DNA from: Tethya wilhelma
Taxonomy: Eukaryota; Porifera; Demospongiae; Tethyida; Tethyidae
Direction of reading: 5' to 3'
Assembly (NCBI GenBank): GCA_964030475.1
Contig: CAXIPT010000002.1
Coordinates: 6,091,820 to 6,155,819, forward strand
DNA length: 64,000 nt
The notes under the pieces: generated by a model
Told to the model about the DNA's origin: nothing
The model's input: the letters and a program-made list of their open reading frames with translations, nothing else
Databases searched by the model: none
Program-made: the position numbers and the translations under genes
Part shown: positions 62,680 through 64,000 of the stretch, piece after piece
How positions within the stretch are numbered: the stretch's first letter is position 1
Layout: each line of letters opens with the position of its first letter

Positions 62680-63690
62680 CTGTCATGGTTAATGACCATC
62701 GAAGAGTTCCCACTATCTTGGGTTGAGAAACATCTGGAAGCACTAGCCACCAAGTATCTGAAAAGATGGTCAGGCTTAGCAAGATCAGCCACCCCAAGCA
62801 GACTGTACCTACTGAAGAAGGATGGAGGACTGGGCCTAGTATCCCTATCTGCTCAGTACAAGAAGCTACAAGCATCTCGCCAGTGCGGTGACTCCACGGT
62901 CAGATGAATCGCAGAACAGAACCTCAAGACGGAGAAAGATGCCAAGAGAAAGAAGTTCCAGCCAGCCCAAATGGTGATCGATGCTCTGAGAGAAGACCCG
63001 GGATGCTCAAGGAAAAGCCTGAAAGAGAAGGTGAAGAGAAAGTGTTCAGCTCAGGATTAAGAAATCAGACTAAACCACATGACTAGCTTGCCTCGCCAAG
63101 GAGAGTTCAATCGAATGGCTGCTGGCTCATCAACTGCCATCTGGGCGGAGGCTGTGACATCTCTACCACCAGAACCATTCAAGTTTGCCCTGAATGCCTC
63201 CCACGATACACTAGCCCACAACACAAACCTCTACCTCTGGAAGAAGAGGGACACAGACGCCTGTCCTCTGTGCGGCGAACGCCAGTGCCTTATTCATGTG
63301 CTGAACAACTGCAGGAAGGCTCTCGACCTGAGACGGTATGATGTTCGCCATGACGCTGTTCTCGCCCCTCTCTATGACCATATCAGACAAGCATTGCCAG
63401 AATCGACTTCGGCTACAGTGGATCTAACAGACTACCAATTTCCCCAACACATAGTATCAACAGATAAACGGCCAGACATTGTAGTCTGGGATGATTCATC
63501 AAAGCAAATTTGGTTCATCAAACTAACAGTTTGCTTTGAAACAAGCTATACCAAGCAGCAGTGAATTGTAAGAGAGAGAGATACCTAGACTTGGTAACAT
63601 CAGCTACTACAGCAGGCTACAATGCTGAGACCATCACGATCGAAGTTGATCCCGTGGACTCCCAAACCCAGACAGTTTCACCAAACTAGC
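62680..63690 (+). mobile_element. Non-LTR retrotransposon fragment (3' end of reverse transcriptase ORF)
   Basis: Plus-strand frames with stops and shifts encode a typical end of a LINE-like ORF: WVEKHLEALATKYLKRWSGL then ARSATPSRLYLLKKDGGLGL, a Lys-rich linker, then SLPRQGEFNRMAAGSSTAIW and the zinc-knuckle-like CPLCGERQCLIHVLNNC. A terminal domain follows (TDKRPDIVVWDDSSKQIWFI), ending QQ at 63,562 with a shifted continuation (YLDLVTSATTAGYNAETITI). The frame is broken near 62,905, 63,058 and 63,563. The catalytic fingers and palm of the reverse transcriptase are absent, so it is a dead 5'-truncated copy, typical of LINE insertion. Confidence 0.8.
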
Positions 63691-64000
63691 ATCGTCATTA
63701 AATATTGAGAGCAAGCCTCTCTACAAAGCTGCAGGTCCACCTTTCAAAAACAGCCATAACAGCCTCACACCAGATCTGGTGTAGCAGAAACAAATGCTCA
63801 GACTAACAACCATCATCTGTAACTATTATATAACAGTATAGTGTATACTTAATGTGTACTATAGCATTACTAATTTGTACCATAGTGGCTGGAGCCAGGT
63901 ACCTTATAGGTGCAATGCTTTTGTATAATGTTATGACCACATGGTCCTGGGGCTTCCACCCCTCATTGATTTGAGTGTACATGCATACAAATCCAATGAA
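63691..64000. other. Intergenic tail of window
   Basis: No coding potential seen. The first ~90 bp may still be the 3' UTR of the LINE fragment. Confidence 0.4.

Noticed and set aside
62573..62875. Minus-strand open frame with SLSLSL repeats
   Set aside because: Translation of the (GA)n microsatellite and the antisense of the LINE fragment.

Overview
This is AT-rich animal DNA, most likely from a sponge. A demosponge such as Amphimedon is my best guess from family resemblance and has not been checked. Two flanking genes are spliced with GT-AG introns and are animal-type: a TRP-like channel at about 50.6-60.7 kb and a KDM4-like double-PHD gene at 61.5-62.5 kb. Microsatellites and foldback DNA elements are scattered between genes. 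The core of the window (2.1-49.4 kb) is a clustered family of large, apparently intronless surface proteins. Layout: 0.2-1.1 kb, three phase-matched minus-strand exons of an unknown Ser/Thr-rich protein; 1.26-2.09 kb, 34-bp tandem repeats with a foldback element; 2.1-13.2 kb (minus), one truncated and two intact family A receptor-like genes with a shared TATA-like promoter block; 14.1-17.4 kb, an inverted pair of secreted putative glycoside-hydrolase-like genes plus a C-terminal remnant (two more remnants lie at 3.9 and 8.8 kb); 17.9-49.4 kb (plus), six more receptor-like copies in the order A-B-A-B-B-A, only some intact; 50.6-60.7 kb, the TRP-like gene, whose middle intron holds a 1.64-kb foldback element and an N-bounded inverted segment of two receptor fragments; 61.1-64 kb, a repeat copy, an N gap, KDM4-like PHD exons and a LINE-like fragment. 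Both receptor families share one architecture. It consists of a signal peptide, a long Asn/Gly/Ser-rich N-glycosylated ectodomain with GG(A/G) and FxxN-like turns (resembling Pmp-type parallel beta-helix repeats), a juxtamembrane LCGxC cysteine module, about 9-10 membrane segments carrying motifs such as NLTVAEGTINGLIFYANI, and a cytoplasmic tail ending in an acidic dileucine motif. Family A (about 1,290 aa) begins CQVV.F.T...YYVHPD; family B (about 1,520 aa) begins ETYYVTPSPNTPCPEEG. The cluster combines tandem duplication, near-identical paralogues, truncated and frameshifted copies, transposon insertions and likely gene conversion. That is the pattern of a fast-evolving multigene family such as recognition or defence receptors, but the function is inference. 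The short secreted glycoside-hydrolase-like genes are linked to the receptors by shared duplication units. Parts of the assembly are doubtful: single Ns at 53,792, 56,177 and 57,433 bracket receptor fragments inside the TRP-like gene.
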